This document shows, one piece after another, positions 26,434-36,073 of a DNA stretch of 64,000 nt. The notes beneath the pieces are model-generated. The model was not told the DNA's origin, made no database searches, and saw only the letters and a program-made list of their open reading frames with translations. A program made the translations under genes and the position numbers. The first letter of the stretch is position 1, and the number at the start of each line of letters is the position of its first letter. The stretch is taken from contig NZ_MCVI01000011.1 in assembly GCF_002873135.1 (NCBI RefSeq), positions 62,422-126,421 on the forward strand. The letters run 5' to 3'. The stretch comes from Shewanella sp. 10N.286.48.A6. GTDB lineage: Bacteria; Pseudomonadota; Gammaproteobacteria; Enterobacterales; Shewanellaceae.

Positions 26434-28812
26434 TTAATTGGCTATTTGTGTTGTTTGTTGTTGTAAATAGGCAAACCATAATTGCCCTAAAGAGATGCCG
26501 GCATCGTTTATAGGGATAAGTTTACTGGGTAGTATTTGCCGCTGCTTTAACGCTTGCTGACATTGTGTTAGTAGTAATTTATTTTGAAACACACCGCCGC
26601 TAAACACTAAAGCATATTCAGGGTACTGATTAGCAACATCAGCGACAGCTCGGCTTAAACTCGCTGTGAATGCAAAACATAATTGTTCGGTCGATGGCGG
26701 CTGTTTAGCCGTGATAAGCCCGATAACTTGTTTGATTAATCCGCTGCTATCCCAAACTTTAACTGCTGAAGCAGCTGCTGTTGGCTCTGGAGACAATGCC
26801 AGTAATTGCTGCTCAGTGTTGGCAGTATTTGTTGTATTAGATGCTATTGATTGCTTGAGCCAGTTATTAGCACAAGTTTCAATTAACATGCCTGCTTGGG
26901 CTTCAAACTGATTCGTTTCAATAAGATTAAGCGCAACAGCAATGGCATCAAACAGCCGTCCTATTGAGCGTGATTCAATGCAAGCACTATTGTTAAGCCA
27001 CATACGATGTAAATTATCTAAGGTATGAGCAGGCATTGTTTGAATTGCCTCGATGGGCAGTTTTTTTATTTGAGCAAGGCTGAAGTGCTCGAATAACAAG
27101 GCTAATAAAATCCTTACGGGATGTTTAATCGCTTGCTCGCCACCAATTAACTTAAATGACTTCAAGTGTGCGACACTGCGATAATTAATGCCATCAAGCA
27201 ACATGCACTCACTGCCCCAAAGGCTGTCATCATCACCTAAGCCTGTGCCATCAAAACTAAATCCTAATACTGGTTTTTGGTAGTTATTGATCGCCAGCAC
27301 ACTAAGGATATGCGCATGGTGATGTTGAACCTGTGAAATCGGGACATTGTGTTGATTATTAGCCCATTGGCTAGATGCATAATCAGGGTGCTTATCACTT
27401 ATTATTTTCTTAGGGTTAAAACGATACAGTCGCTTAAATGTGTTTAAGGTGTGTTCAAATAACTGGTTAGTTTCGAGGTTATACAAGTCACCAATATGCG
27501 GGCTAATAAAGGCATGTTGTTTAAAAGCAAAGCATTGAGTATTTTTTTGCTGCGCCCCGACCCCAAGAATTGGATATTTAATGGCGCTGGGTAAGGCAAT
27601 ACTTAATGGCGCATAGCCTCTTGCTAATCGAATAACCTGAATTTGCTCGTTAATTACTTGAACAACGCTATCATCACAAGGGTTTACAATGGCTCTGTTG
27701 TGGTCAACGAGGCCATCAATCACATGGCCTAGTTGCGACATAATCTCGTTGGCGTCGGTAATAATGGGTAAGCCTGAAAGATTTGCGCTGGTGGCAACAA
27801 TAGGTTTGTTAAAGGCATTAAGCAGCAGATGATGCATGGGAGTGTAGGGCAGAAACAGTCCTAATTTATCTATGTCGGGTGCAATTAACTTGCTGATAAA
27901 ATTATCAATATTGGCGTGTTTAGCCATTAAGGTGATAGGTTTTTCAGCACTACTTAAGAGTTGCCACTCTGTTTTTGTGCCAGTAACGAGTTGTTTGGCT
28001 TGCTCGATATTCGCTGCCATAACGGCAAAGGGCTTTGCTGGGCGCTTTTTACGTGATCTTAGCTTTTTAATGGCCTCATCATTAGTGGCATCACAAATAA
28101 TATGAAAGCCCCCTAGACCTTTAACTGCTAAAATTTTGCCATTATTTAACGCGCTGATGATGGCTGAAAACACTTGCTGTTGATCAGCAATAACCTCAGT
28201 TATCTGCCCATGGGTAAGCATGTCAAAACGTAACTTGGGGCCGCATTTAGGGCAGCTCACTGGCTGAGCATGGTAGCGTCGATTTAAGGGATCTTCATAG
28301 GCTTTTCGGCAGTCCTCACACATAGCAAAATTAGCCATTGAGGTAAGATGGCGATCATAGGGAAGTTGCTTAACAATGCTGTATCTTGGCCCGCAATTGG
28401 TGCAATTTGTAAAAGGGTATTGGTAATGACGATTATTTGGATCTGCGATGTCAGCTAAGCAATCTGTGCAGCTACTTTTATCGGCGGAAATTGACACTAT
28501 GGCTTGTTGATTAGACTGACTTTGGCTGATTGTAAAGTCGGCTAGTCTTGTATCGATTCGTTCTTCTACCACATTCAGTTTATCGATTCTGGCTAATGGC
28601 GGTGGATTAACTCTTAACTGATGGATAACATGATTGATATCAGTATTTAATCCTTGTAGATGAATGCATACACCTTGCTCATTATTTAGCACACTGCCGA
28701 GCAAATTAGACTGAGTGGCTAATTGATAAACGTAAGGGCGAAAACCAACCCCTTGGACTATGCCGTTTATATTGAGTTTTACCTGTTGAAGATAGGCTTG
28801 GTGCAGTCCCAT
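26434..28812 (-). CDS. hypF: carbamoyltransferase HypF
   Basis: 792 residues, a complete HypF. Domains in order: acylphosphatase (GIVQGVGFRPYVYQLA, 1-95); a zinc-finger pair, with C-x2-C-x18-C-x2-C starting CTDCLADI and again CEDCRKAY; a YrdC-like domain (KGLGGFHIICDATN, RKKRPAKPFAVMA); and a Kae1-like domain with VQHHHAHIL and FSGGVFQNKLLL. It makes the carbamoyl donor from carbamoyl phosphate and ATP and transfers it to the HypE C-terminal Cys. It begins 4 bases after the HypF-like gene ends. Confidence 0.96.
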   Translation of the reverse strand: MGLHQAYLQQVKLNINGIVQGVGFRPYVYQLATQSNLLGSVLNNEQGVCIHLQGLNTDINHVIHQLRVNPPPLARIDKLNVVEERIDTRLADFTISQSQSNQQAIVSISADKSSCTDCLADIADPNNRHYQYPFTNCTNCGPRYSIVKQLPYDRHLTSMANFAMCEDCRKAYEDPLNRRYHAQPVSCPKCGPKLRFDMLTHGQITEVIADQQQVFSAIISALNNGKILAVKGLGGFHIICDATNDEAIKKLRSRKKRPAKPFAVMAANIEQAKQLVTGTKTEWQLLSSAEKPITLMAKHANIDNFISKLIAPDIDKLGLFLPYTPMHHLLLNAFNKPIVATSANLSGLPIITDANEIMSQLGHVIDGLVDHNRAIVNPCDDSVVQVINEQIQVIRLARGYAPLSIALPSAIKYPILGVGAQQKNTQCFAFKQHAFISPHIGDLYNLETNQLFEHTLNTFKRLYRFNPKKIISDKHPDYASSQWANNQHNVPISQVQHHHAHILSVLAINNYQKPVLGFSFDGTGLGDDDSLWGSECMLLDGINYRSVAHLKSFKLIGGEQAIKHPVRILLALLFEHFSLAQIKKLPIEAIQTMPAHTLDNLHRMWLNNSACIESRSIGRLFDAIAVALNLIETNQFEAQAGMLIETCANNWLKQSIASNTTNTANTEQQLLALSPEPTAAASAVKVWDSSGLIKQVIGLITAKQPPSTEQLCFAFTASLSRAVADVANQYPEYALVFSGGVFQNKLLLTQCQQALKQRQILPSKLIPINDAGISLGQLWFAYLQQQTTQIAN

Positions 28813-28816
28813 AGGC

Positions 28817-30778
28817 TTACCTTAACCCACGTCTTTTGGCGAGATACAAACCACCAATGGCAATGTTGGCGCCATCGAGATCTAATTGATGGTTTACCAC
28901 TAGAGGGTAATTCTTTTGTAGCCGCATACATAGGCGCTCAGCAAGTACGCTATAGACTAAATCGTTGCCTGCTAACACCACGGCATCAATTCCTTGTTGC
29001 TGCTCCAGATGATCAAGCCAGTTACTAAGATAATCAGCCAGTGAATCAAAAAAGCCAAAAGCTAAAATGGCGGGATTGGCGCCAGCTAATTTAAAACTCA
29101 TTAAGCTGGCAAAGGTACGGCGCCAATTAATGCTCCTATAGCCGTTTTCTGAACAAAGTGGAAAATCAATTCTAGGGGCATTATTACCATGATACTGCTG
29201 CGCCAGTGCATGAAACGCATCTGCTTTCGCGTCAATACTGGTTAATTGATTTAAGGCCTCATCATCTAAAATCAACATGGCAGCTAGGCCAATAAAATGT
29301 TGAATATTATCACTAGTTTTATCCAGTGTGGTTAGTGCTAATTGATGGATTTGTTGTGGAAATGCTAGGGTAAACTTAGCGAGTACTTTTGATTCTTCGT
29401 GCTGTAATTGCGCAATAATATCAGCGCCATGTTGCTCAAAAGTCGGTAATCGTAAAAACTGGGCAATTTTTTGTTGTTTATTTTGGGTAATAACTACACT
29501 GGGGTTGTCATGGCTAAAATAGAGTGTGGCACTGGTGATGGATTGTTTGTCTGTTGCTGCTAGCGTTTGAGTCGACAGCATTCGATTGGCAATTTGACTG
29601 ATCACAGCTTCAGACAAATTCAGCAAACCTGCGTGCATGGCGCAGCTAGCCGCGTCTATTCCAGTCACTGTTAATTCAGTCACAGCGGTGTTATCAGCTG
29701 CTGACATACGGCAATGGATCTGTTTGTTGTTCCAGCTGGCTTCATAGTGTTTGTATTGAGCAACATCATGTAATGGGCTGGCGCCATTAATGGAGAATTG
29801 GTGATTGCTGGCGATTTCTACCCAAGCATTATTGATGCGAGTTACGCTTGGCTTAGCTATGGACTTAGTTAAAGGCTTGTGTAAGTCGTTATGAGTATCA
29901 GCGCTAACTGAATCGTTTGTATCAATATAGACCCAATCAATACCAATAGTGTTTAGCTGATCAGCCAGTGCCATAAGTAAACGACTGTCAGCAAAGCTCA
30001 CTTGATAGTATGGATCAGTAAGTGTTGGCTGGACTTTACACTTAGCTTGATGTTTAGCAGTAGTAACACCTGAAAAGACTGCTGCATCAGCTGACATCAG
30101 TCTGAGTCGCGGTTTTTCTAAACTGGATAAGGCGAGGGTATGGTACTGCTGCACTGCAAAATACTTACTTAAATGCTGGGGGTTACAGATTAAAATATGT
30201 TGTTGGCCAGCGTTTTTGGCAAAAGGTTGTAAGCTCAAACTGAAATTTGAACTTGGATCCGAACTTGATACAGAACTTAATTCAGAACTTAAATAAGTGC
30301 TGCCACTGCTGCTTAAACTAATCTTGGTGTCATTTTTTAACCGCGCTGCAATTGCAATAAGATCTTGCGGCGCCATAGATTGCTCTAAGGTGCTTATACG
30401 CTCATGGCCGTGACAATGGGGACAAACTAGATCAAGCTTTAAAAAGTTAGCATCTGCGGCATTAACCATCTGCGGTTGGCATTCACTACAGTAACTGATG
30501 TTGAGCTCAGCATGGGCTAGCGGCTTTTGGCTGCCTTTACGGGTTTTGATGACACCGACTTCAGCAGAGCATAACCAGATTGAATATAAAAATTTGGCGG
30601 CTATCTCATCGGCAAGGGCGGCGAGTTGTGGCTCTGTGGCCTCAACTTCTAAAAAATAGCGATTGTTGTTAAAACCCGCGCTAAAGTCAAAGCGGGTATC
30701 GGCTATATATTGATTACAAAGCTGCGCATAAAAGGCCACTGGGCGCTGGCAGGTAAAATTAAAACTGACTTTATGCAT
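28817..30778 (-). CDS. divergent HypF-like hydrogenase maturation protein
   Basis: About 653 residues (a start 15 bases further upstream is also possible). It is a degenerate HypF paralogue. Residues 97-122 have C-x2-C-x18-C-x2-C (YCSECQ to CPHCHG), exactly the HypF finger spacing, but only one finger. A YrdC-like remnant has LSSLEKPRLRLM, compared with LSSAEKPITLM in the neighbouring HypF. The C-terminal third follows the Kae1-like domain: LAFGFFDSLADYL, VVLAGNDLVYSVLAERL and DGANIAIGGLYLAKRR. The acylphosphatase signature and HHHAH are absent, so carbamoyl transfer is unlikely. It overlaps hyaD by 8 bases and precedes hypF by 4, so it is a translated part of the operon. Confidence 0.72.
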   Translation of the reverse strand: MHKVSFNFTCQRPVAFYAQLCNQYIADTRFDFSAGFNNNRYFLEVEATEPQLAALADEIAAKFLYSIWLCSAEVGVIKTRKGSQKPLAHAELNISYCSECQPQMVNAADANFLKLDLVCPHCHGHERISTLEQSMAPQDLIAIAARLKNDTKISLSSSGSTYLSSELSSVSSSDPSSNFSLSLQPFAKNAGQQHILICNPQHLSKYFAVQQYHTLALSSLEKPRLRLMSADAAVFSGVTTAKHQAKCKVQPTLTDPYYQVSFADSRLLMALADQLNTIGIDWVYIDTNDSVSADTHNDLHKPLTKSIAKPSVTRINNAWVEIASNHQFSINGASPLHDVAQYKHYEASWNNKQIHCRMSAADNTAVTELTVTGIDAASCAMHAGLLNLSEAVISQIANRMLSTQTLAATDKQSITSATLYFSHDNPSVVITQNKQQKIAQFLRLPTFEQHGADIIAQLQHEESKVLAKFTLAFPQQIHQLALTTLDKTSDNIQHFIGLAAMLILDDEALNQLTSIDAKADAFHALAQQYHGNNAPRIDFPLCSENGYRSINWRRTFASLMSFKLAGANPAILAFGFFDSLADYLSNWLDHLEQQQGIDAVVLAGNDLVYSVLAERLCMRLQKNYPLVVNHQLDLDGANIAIGGLYLAKRRGLR

Positions 30779-31325
30779 AGGGCTGACATCCACGTTTATA
30801 GGAATCAGGGATTAAGTCGTTAATATTAACACTGTGTTTTTTTGTATAGCTAAAACCTGCTTTTTCAAGGTGTGCCAGTAAGGCTTTTTCCATCGTCGGC
30901 ACCGCAGCTTGTATTGACTCAGTTAAGCCTAATGTCATCGGCTCGATGACTGTCGGCGTAACTCCAATCACGTGAGTATTGGGTCTATCACCGACCATGT
31001 CCATCATGATCAGGGTTTGCAGCATCTCAACCTCATGGGCACTGCCTTGCCAATCAATTTCAGGTGGCGCTTGATCAAAATTAAATGAATACACCTCTCC
31101 GGGTTTTACCCCTGGACTGTTTACGGTATCCACCACAATTAAGTTGTCATATTGACAAAGAATAGGGATAAGTCCTTGAGCAAGGGTGCCACCATCTAAA
31201 ATATCGAGTTGATGGTTTGGCTGATGGAAAGTGTATTTTTCATCGATATAATTAACAAAATGTACGCCGATGCCTTCATCAGCGTACAAAACGTTTCCTA
31301 TACCTATTAGTAAGCTAGTAGACAA
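30771..31325 (-). CDS. hyaD: hydrogenase maturation endopeptidase HyaD
   Basis: 184 residues of the HyaD/HybD protease family. It has GIGNVLYADEGIGVHFVN, whose Glu is a nickel-sensing ligand, LDGGTLAQGLI with a second acidic ligand, and GSAHEVEML with the His. It removes the C-terminal tail of HyaB after nickel insertion. It lies 3 bases downstream of hyaC. Confidence 0.93.
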   Translation of the reverse strand: MSTSLLIGIGNVLYADEGIGVHFVNYIDEKYTFHQPNHQLDILDGGTLAQGLIPILCQYDNLIVVDTVNSPGVKPGEVYSFNFDQAPPEIDWQGSAHEVEMLQTLIMMDMVGDRPNTHVIGVTPTVIEPMTLGLTESIQAAVPTMEKALLAHLEKAGFSYTKKHSVNINDLIPDSYKRGCQPYA

Positions 31326-31328
31326 AGG

Positions 31329-31994
31329 CTAGTGATCCTTATGGTAGTCATATCCGGAGACGATAGAGTCAACAGAGTTATGCTTAAAGCGTATGCCTGA
31401 CCAAACCGCCATATAGATATGAATAACCACAAATATAATGAAAGCCCAGGTGACTATGTGATGCCAAATTCGTACTTGTGCTAACCCGCCCATTAAGGCC
31501 GTAAACCAAGCTGAAACTTCCCATATAGCGCCACCTAACCCTTGATGATAAACATTGGCATAAAGCACCAAGCCAGTGATACACATGAATAAAGCCGCAA
31601 ATGATATGGCAACGTATGTCACAAACTGCAAAGGTCCGTATACGCCAGCTTTATCTAAGTGTCCCATCCAGATATAGGATTTAATTTGTGCTATCCAGCT
31701 CTTCAGGCTTAAAACATCTCTGATTGAACGTCGTTCAATGGCGCTTTTAGCAAAAAAGAACAAGTAAAAACGTACTATGGTGATACTGGTAAGTACAAAG
31801 CCAAACACGAGATGTACAAAGCGGATCCCGCCTTGAACCAAGACATCAGAAGATGCGGGCGCCACCAAAAATGGCCATGAAATGTAAAAACCAGTTACCA
31901 CTAACATCAAAATAGACAGTGCTCTAAGCCAATGGAATATCCGTATGGCAGGTGAGAAGATGAGTTCTCTGCGATGGGTTGCAATTTGAGTCAT
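31329..31994 (-). CDS. hyaC: Ni/Fe-hydrogenase b-type cytochrome subunit
   Basis: 221 residues with four predicted membrane helices (about 20-42, 55-78, 124-147, 172-200) and His residues placed for two haems b: RIFHWLRALS, RFVHLVFGF, RIWHHIVTWAF and VIHIYMAVWS. It anchors HyaAB and passes electrons between the hydrogenase and the quinone pool. It lies 29 bases downstream of hyaB. Confidence 0.95.
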   Translation of the reverse strand: MTQIATHRRELIFSPAIRIFHWLRALSILMLVVTGFYISWPFLVAPASSDVLVQGGIRFVHLVFGFVLTSITIVRFYLFFFAKSAIERRSIRDVLSLKSWIAQIKSYIWMGHLDKAGVYGPLQFVTYVAISFAALFMCITGLVLYANVYHQGLGGAIWEVSAWFTALMGGLAQVRIWHHIVTWAFIIFVVIHIYMAVWSGIRFKHNSVDSIVSGYDYHKDH

Positions 31995-32023
31995 AATCCT
32001 TTCCTCTTAGATCCGCAAACTTG

Positions 32024-33727
32024 CTAAAACCCGTTAGGATCGATGCGGAATTCACCTAAATCATTACCTTTATAGTCCATTACGTGTACCGCGCAGGCCA
32101 TACATGGATCAAAGGAGTGAATAATTCGAATGACTTCCAGTGGTTTGGTTGGATCTTCAAGTTCAAGCCCAATCAGTGATGCTTCATAAGGGCCAACTTT
32201 ACCGTCAGCATCTACAGGGCCAGAATTCCACGTGGTCGGAACAATAGCTTGGTAATTTTCTATCTTACCGCCCTTAATTCTGATCCAGTGACTGAGCATT
32301 CCACGCGGCGCTTCAATCATCGCATGGCCGATGTAATCGCGATCTGAGTCTATTTCTGGTGTCACATAGGTAGATTCATCCGATTGCATATTGGTTAACA
32401 TGGCATCAAAGGTTTTTAAGCCTTCTTCTGCCACAATCACGGTTTGCAGCATGCGCGCCGCGGTGCGGCCTAAGGTGGTGAATAATGCTTCTATAGGCAG
32501 GCCTGTTGCGGCGAGCAACCCATTAACACTATCAACAACAATCTTGTTGCCACGGGCATAGTTCACCAGTAAACAGGCTAACGGCCCAACTTCTACGGGT
32601 TCGCCCTGATATCGTGGGGATTTAACCCAAGAGTATTTTCCATCACCATCGACAGTCGGTAATTTGCCATACACGGTATCGCGCTCAACAAATCCGGTGT
32701 AATTTGGAATCGTTGTGCCGTCATAGGGGTGCTGGGCGGTTTTTGCGTCATACCATGAGTGGGTGACATCTTCTTTTATGGCATCGGGATCTAAATCGCT
32801 CACCCCGGCTAAATCTCCATTCATTATCACGCCTTGCTCAAACAGATATTGACCATCAGCTAAGATAAAGTCATCGGTGGCTAAAAAGTTTTTAACACTG
32901 ACGCCGCCTAACACACTTGGCTCGCCACCAAAGGCGGCAGCTGCCATAACGATGTCGGCTTTATAAGCGCGGATAATAAAGTCATGGACGATAGCGTGTT
33001 TTTGTTTCCACTCTTGTAAACGTGCAGGACTTAGCATGTCTCTAACAGAGGTAACACCGCCAACTACAAGGGATTGCGGATGCGGCGACTTGCCGCCAAA
33101 TATTGCTAGCATTTCAGCTGCTACACGCTGAACTTCTAACGCTTTAAGGTAATGGGATAGGGCAATGAGGTTTTGCTCTGGCGTGAACTTGTAGGTTTTA
33201 TTGCCCCAATAGGCATTAGCAAAAGGCCCAAGCTTTCCGGTATCAACCAAGCCTTTGACTCTTTGCTGTACGGCGCGTAATTCACCTTCGCCAGTGGCGA
33301 TAGGGTTTTCGGTGTATTTATTGGCTTCTTGGGCGGCTAATGCCGGATCGGCACTTAAGGCTGACACCACATCAACCCAATCTAAACCATGTAAATGATA
33401 GAAGTGCACAATGTGATCATGCACATACAAAGAGGTTTGCATTAACGAGCGTAAGTACTTTGCGTTGAGCGGGATTTTAACCCCTAAGGCATTTTCAACC
33501 GCTTCAGTACCGCAGCGATAATGAGAATAGGTACATACCCCACAAATACGTTGCACAATTAGGCCGACATCCATAGGAGTACGGCCTTTTAAAATGACTT
33601 CAATACCACGCCAAAGGGTAGAAGATGACCAGGCCTTTTGAATAACATTATTTTCATCAACTTCAACTTCAACACGTAAATGGCCTTCGATACGGGTGAT
33701 AGGATCGATAACGACTCGTTTACTCAT
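32024..33727 (-). CDS. hyaB: [NiFe] hydrogenase large subunit
   Basis: 567 residues. The N-terminal nickel motif is QRICGVCTYSHYR near residue 61 and the C-terminal motif is DPCMACAVHV. Cleavage after the His would remove the tail starting VMDYKGNDLG; this tail is the HyaD substrate. HyaB holds the Ni-Fe(CN)2CO centre. It starts 3 bases after hyaA ends. Group 1 membrane-bound type, working with HyaA and cytochrome HyaC. Confidence 0.97.
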   Translation of the reverse strand: MSKRVVIDPITRIEGHLRVEVEVDENNVIQKAWSSSTLWRGIEVILKGRTPMDVGLIVQRICGVCTYSHYRCGTEAVENALGVKIPLNAKYLRSLMQTSLYVHDHIVHFYHLHGLDWVDVVSALSADPALAAQEANKYTENPIATGEGELRAVQQRVKGLVDTGKLGPFANAYWGNKTYKFTPEQNLIALSHYLKALEVQRVAAEMLAIFGGKSPHPQSLVVGGVTSVRDMLSPARLQEWKQKHAIVHDFIIRAYKADIVMAAAAFGGEPSVLGGVSVKNFLATDDFILADGQYLFEQGVIMNGDLAGVSDLDPDAIKEDVTHSWYDAKTAQHPYDGTTIPNYTGFVERDTVYGKLPTVDGDGKYSWVKSPRYQGEPVEVGPLACLLVNYARGNKIVVDSVNGLLAATGLPIEALFTTLGRTAARMLQTVIVAEEGLKTFDAMLTNMQSDESTYVTPEIDSDRDYIGHAMIEAPRGMLSHWIRIKGGKIENYQAIVPTTWNSGPVDADGKVGPYEASLIGLELEDPTKPLEVIRIIHSFDPCMACAVHVMDYKGNDLGEFRIDPNGF

Positions 33728-33730
33728 GGT

Positions 33731-34867
33731 TTATTCCTCTAGCGGCTTAGCAAAAAGACTAGTTACTGCGTGAGCACCTATGCCCACAACGGTCGCACCA
33801 AGAATGACGGTACCAATGGTATCGGCAGTGGCATCAATACCGTGGAGCAACTGTCTGCCTAATGGCTTTTCGAAATCCGCCATATCATCCCAAAAATTAG
33901 GTTCAGCGCAGCCAATACAGCCATGACCTGCAAGTACTGGCCAACTGGTATGATGATTAAAGCGTTCAGTGGGGCAGTTGTTGTAGGTATAAGGGCCTTT
34001 ACAGCCCATTTTGTATAGGCAGTAGCCATCTTTAGCACCTTGATCGCCAAAGGTTTCTACAAATTCGCCAGCGTCAAAACGACCACGACGTTCACAGTTA
34101 TCATGCACTCTAGCGCCGTATGCCCATTTAGGGCGATTAAACATATCTAACGCGGGCAGTTTTCCGAACATGATGAAATACATCAAGGTACCGACAATGT
34201 TCTTTTCACTAGGAGGACAACCGCCTAAATTAATCACCGGTTTATCAATAACCTCTTGCACACCTTTTGCACCAGTAGGGTTGGGCGCTGCAGCTTGTAC
34301 ACCGCCAAATGCGGCGCAAGTTCCAACAGAAATAATTGCAGCCGCCCCAGCAGCTGCTTCTTTTACTATCTGCATTCCGGTATGGCCTTTACAGCCGACC
34401 GTTAAATAAGTGCCATTATTAGCCGTTGGTACAGCACCCTCTACCGCTAATAAGTAATTACCTTTATATGCCTCCATAGCATGCTCAAGGTTTTCTTCCG
34501 CTTGCCAACCGGCTGCAGCCATCAATGTTTCATGATATTCCAAAGAAATATGATCAAAGATGAGGCTGTCTAAATTAGGGCTGTCGGTTCTGATAAGGGA
34601 TTCTGAACAACCGGTACATTCGGCCATATGCAGCCAAATCAGTGGTACTCGATCAGCAAGCTCAGCGGCTTCGGCAACTAGATTGGTGAAAGGCAGGGGC
34701 AATGCGAGTAGTGCGGTAACAGATGCACTCCAAGTCATAAACTCACGTCGGCTAATGCCATTTTTTATTAATTTATCTTTTAGGCTAACGCTGTGACGTG
34801 GTTGTAACTGCTGCAATTGCGCAATTCGTGTTTTACATCGTTGATATAAAGCTGCATGTGTATCCAT
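33731..34867 (-). CDS. hyaA: [NiFe] hydrogenase small subunit, Tat-exported
   Basis: 378 residues. The Tat signal SRREFMTWSAS is near residue 34. The proximal-cluster segment is ECTGCSES and TCAAFGG, so positions that are Cys in oxygen-tolerant enzymes are Gly here; a standard 4Fe-4S and an oxygen-sensitive enzyme are predicted. Distal and medial cluster ligands follow (HDNCERRGRF, YKMGCKGPYTYNNCP, GHGCIGCAEPNFW). A C-terminal hydrophobic helix (about 348-370) anchors the complex with the active sites in the periplasm. It is the first gene of a 12-gene minus-strand operon. Confidence 0.97.
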   Translation of the reverse strand: MDTHAALYQRCKTRIAQLQQLQPRHSVSLKDKLIKNGISRREFMTWSASVTALLALPLPFTNLVAEAAELADRVPLIWLHMAECTGCSESLIRTDSPNLDSLIFDHISLEYHETLMAAAGWQAEENLEHAMEAYKGNYLLAVEGAVPTANNGTYLTVGCKGHTGMQIVKEAAAGAAAIISVGTCAAFGGVQAAAPNPTGAKGVQEVIDKPVINLGGCPPSEKNIVGTLMYFIMFGKLPALDMFNRPKWAYGARVHDNCERRGRFDAGEFVETFGDQGAKDGYCLYKMGCKGPYTYNNCPTERFNHHTSWPVLAGHGCIGCAEPNFWDDMADFEKPLGRQLLHGIDATADTIGTVILGATVVGIGAHAVTSLFAKPLEE

Positions 34868-34936
34868 CTGATAACCTTATCCATGTTGGAGGATCAAACT
34901 GCTTTATTAAATATAGATCTGTTAGGGATAGGTATA

Positions 34937-34950
34937 TTGATACAAATCAA
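34937..34950. promoter_or_regulatory. FNR/EtrA box upstream of hyaA
   Basis: TTGATACAAATCAA is a perfect match to TTGATNNNNATCAA. Its centre is about 76 bases before the hyaA start, a position fit for anaerobic activation of the hydrogenase operon. Confidence 0.75.
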
Positions 34951-34954
34951 TCAT

Positions 34955-34971
34955 TGTTCACTTATTGAACA
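34955..34971. promoter_or_regulatory. second palindrome upstream of hyaA
   Basis: TGTTCA-CTTAT-TGAACA, 6-base perfect arms, lies 4 bases beyond the FNR box. The regulator is unknown. The rest of the 34868-35351 gap shows no gene that I can support. Confidence 0.4.
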
Positions 34972-35351
34972 CATATAAAAATAGAGTGTTTCGCTATTTC
35001 AACAAATAGTGAGCTGTTGATTCTTGGAGTTTTTTGCGAGGATTGATAGCAGCTAAATAGAAGTCACTAGGAAACTAGAAGCTATTGGACGTACTTGTCT
35101 GATGTTGATTTTATTTACAGCAAAAGTGAATTTCAATTTCTAACTTTATGGCTGTTTAAAACCAGTAAAATCGCGCTGACTTATCTCAAATTCAACGCGC
35201 ATATCATCATAATTATTTAAGTTAACTGCCAGTCAATTGTTTCAATACCTGTGGCGGTACTAAGATTGATAATTTCGCTAAACATGCATTAGTACTTGGA
35301 TCGCGATATTTAATTTTAAATTGACATAATGTGTATAAGCGTTGCGGCTCA

Positions 35352-36070
35352 TTACTGACTTACTTTCGGGGTTAAATCGCGATTAAAGCCATATTGGCCA
35401 GCGGCTGTGTTTGATTTTTTGTCCATTTGATATGCTCACTGGTGGGGCCGTGACAGGTTTCACAGGCCATGTTGATTTCTGACCAACTACTGTCAAAGCT
35501 ATTGTCTGTTACGTTATAGTTTTTTTTGACATTGGTTGAGTGACAATCAGCGCACATGTAGTTCCAGTTTTGGCCTTTATTAGTCCAAAAGAACTCGTCG
35601 TAAGGATCCATTTCAGGATACAAATAAAACCAGCGCTGTCCGCCTTCATCTTTACTACGGCTATCCCAAGCAAAAGGGAGTAGTTGTATCGCACCATTTT
35701 CAAATTCAACCATATATTGCTGTAGAGGTTCATAACCAAAGGTATAGCTAATTTTATAGTCGTTAAACTTGCCATCTGGGCCTTTAATATTGACCCAGTA
35801 CTCACTTCCTCTCATAAAAAAGCGTGAGACTTCACCTTGGTAGTCAAATTGTTGATCGGTAAAGTTTGCTAGAACGATATCTGCAGTAGTCCGCCCCATA
35901 GACATATCATGATGCGAGCCTTGCCAATCACTGTATTGTTGCTGGTGGCATTCAACACAGGTTTGGCTGCCACTAAATTCAGCTGCTGGTGTAGTCGCAT
36001 TCACAAAAAAGGTCGTTAAGCTGAAGAAGGTAATACTGATTAGCTGATTGAATTTAATCTTAAATTTACG
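35352..36070 (-). pseudogene. decayed multihaem cytochrome c remnant
   Basis: The main open stretch (35372-36004) encodes three CxxCH haem sites (CVECH, CADCH, CETCH) and matches the N-terminal part of large tetratricopeptide cytochromes (GSHHDMSMG, YTFGYEPLQQYMVEF). In frame upstream is a good signal-peptide sequence, FNQLISITFFSLTTFFVNA, but it has no ATG, GTG or TTG start and follows a TGA at 36071-36073; only ATT codons could start it. After the third haem the frame ends at 35372, while another frame continues as YGFNRDLTPKVSQ to 35352. The remaining two thirds of such proteins is missing. A short functional protein from the internal GTG would lack export. Confidence 0.6.
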
Positions 36071-36073
36071 TCA

